Below are positions 6,388 through 6,627 of a stretch of DNA of 6,627 bases, in pieces. The stretch covers positions 1 through 6,627 of the forward strand of contig JAMDCN010000166.1 of the NCBI GenBank assembly GCA_023489025.1. The letters are read 5' to 3'. The position numbers were made by a program, and so were the translations under genes. The notes below the pieces were generated by a model. It was not told the origin of the DNA and ran no database searches. It worked only from the letters and a program-made list of their open reading frames with translations. The stretch is from Deltaproteobacteria bacterium. GTDB taxonomy: Bacteria; Desulfobacterota_E; Deferrimicrobia; Deferrimicrobiales; Deferrimicrobiaceae. How positions within the stretch are numbered: the stretch's first letter is position 1; each line of letters opens with the position of its first letter.

Positions 6388-6461
6388 TTGGGTTTTTCGG
6401 AATCACGCGATAGCGATGTGACCGAAAAATAACGGGTTTGATCAGGGACGAGGGAAGGGGT

Positions 6462-6474
6462 TGTCAAAGATGAG
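6462..6474 (+). repeat. IS terminal inverted repeat, right (transposase-proximal) end
   Basis: TGTCAAAGATGAG is the perfect reverse complement of the 13 bases at the left end and is followed directly by the second TCTGA. Confidence 0.88.
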
Positions 6475-6479
6475 TCTGA
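6475..6479 (+). repeat. Target-site duplication TCTGA, right copy
   Basis: Immediately outside the right inverted repeat; matches the five bases outside the left one. Confidence 0.85.
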
Positions 6480-6627
6480 GGTGAAATTTATTGATAAACT
6501 AAAATTCGTTACTAACATTGGCATGGTAAAAAAAATCATGACAAGACATCAAAGACAGACCCTGCTTTTATTCTTTGCGGTGTTATCTATTCAATAACGG
6601 ATGCCTTTGACATAAATTTCGGCCCAG
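6480..6627 (+). pseudogene. Outer-membrane transporter, 3' part of disrupted gene (runs off window)
   Basis: After the insertion sequence, the frame of the 5' part resumes as VKFIDKLKFVTNIGM. With the last residues before the element this gives a WHAS...LKFVTNIG spacing of ten residues, as I recall for intact relatives. At a run of eight A (6528-6535) the frame breaks again. Sense continues in another frame as HDKTSKTDPAFILCGVIYSI and TDAFDINFGP to the window edge, matching the NPDK...HPAF..GG.IYS motif near the C-terminus of these beta-barrel proteins. Either one A is missing or two are extra; comparison with the remembered motif slightly favours two extra. Without correction the frame stops at TAA 6595-6597. 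G+C is about one third (49 of 146 bases from 6482). Only about 20-25 codons of the original gene should lie beyond the edge. Confidence 0.78.

Larger units (their letters stand above)
4629..6474 (-). mobile_element. Complete IS1634-type insertion sequence, 1846 bp
   Basis: The element is bounded by 13-bp perfect terminal inverted repeats (CTCATCTTTGACA at the left, its reverse complement at the right) and flanked by TCTGA on both sides. It holds one transposase gene on the minus strand covering most of its length, with 100 nt of non-coding sequence to the left and 153 nt to the right. Size, a terminal C, 13-bp ends, a 5-bp duplication and a single long transposase all fit what I recall of the IS1634 family within the IS4 superfamily. 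Intact ends, duplication and reading frame suggest a fairly recent and potentially still mobile copy. It has split an outer-membrane protein gene. Moderate G+C (near 60% in a sampled coding stretch) is unlike both the chemotaxis operon and the AT-rich target, consistent with its arriving separately. Confidence 0.9.

Noticed and set aside
4622..6481. Longer 20-bp terminal inverted repeats with one mismatch as the IS ends
   Set aside because: The extra matching bases are explained by the target duplication and a locally palindromic target (CCTCTGAGG). Borders at 4629 and 6474 give perfect 13-bp ends plus a 5-bp duplication and restore the interrupted frame.
6461..6490. Outward-facing promoter at the right IS end (TTGTCA as a -35)
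   Set aside because: At 16-18 nt spacing the candidate -10 positions (GAAATT, AAATTT, AATTTA) are poor, so I do not call a promoter.

Overview
This window looks like a chromosomal fragment of a high-GC Gram-negative bacterium, most plausibly a deltaproteobacterium-like lineage (Desulfobacterota / Geobacter-type). The evidence is the gene set and order MCP-like, STAS, CheY, CheA, and the style of the CheA protein. The assignment rests on recognised protein families, not on a database search.

Left part (1-4047): four tightly packed, co-directional chemosensory genes. They are a 5'-truncated MCP-like signalling protein without a visible membrane segment, a small STAS-domain protein, a single-domain CheY-type receiver and a CheA histidine kinase. 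A 20-nt gap separates the first two genes; the next two junctions overlap by 1 and 4 nt (TGATG, ATGA). This points to one translationally coupled operon and one signalling pathway: the MCP-like protein controls CheA autophosphorylation, CheA phosphorylates CheY, and the STAS protein is a probable partner or adaptor. No cheW, cheR, cheB or cheD follows. CheA carries, between an atypical P2 position and the dimerisation helix, two tandem copies of a roughly 24-residue motif that resembles the motif pair of the MshEN (T2SSE_N) c-di-GMP-binding domain.

Right part (4048-6627): directly after the cheA stop codon the base composition falls from about 70% G+C to about 50%, then to about one third near the right edge. 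A broken gene starts here. It encodes an outer-membrane 'transporter' of the Phenol_MetA_deg type with an N-terminal signal peptide. It is interrupted by a complete IS1634-type insertion sequence at 4629-6474 (1846 bp), with 13-bp perfect inverted repeats, a 5-bp target duplication TCTGA and an intact 530-aa DDE transposase on the minus strand. Removing the element and one TCTGA copy rejoins the two halves of the broken gene in frame. The gene also carries three frameshifts, each at a short homopolymer, so it is disrupted independently of the insertion, unless those shifts are sequencing errors.

The window holds no CRISPR array, tRNA, rRNA or obvious defence system. The items most worth following up are the MshEN-like repeat pair in CheA, the STAS protein with no phosphorylatable residue and a Cys-containing tail, the exactly resolvable IS insertion, and the IS's own control region with an apparently leaderless transposase start.
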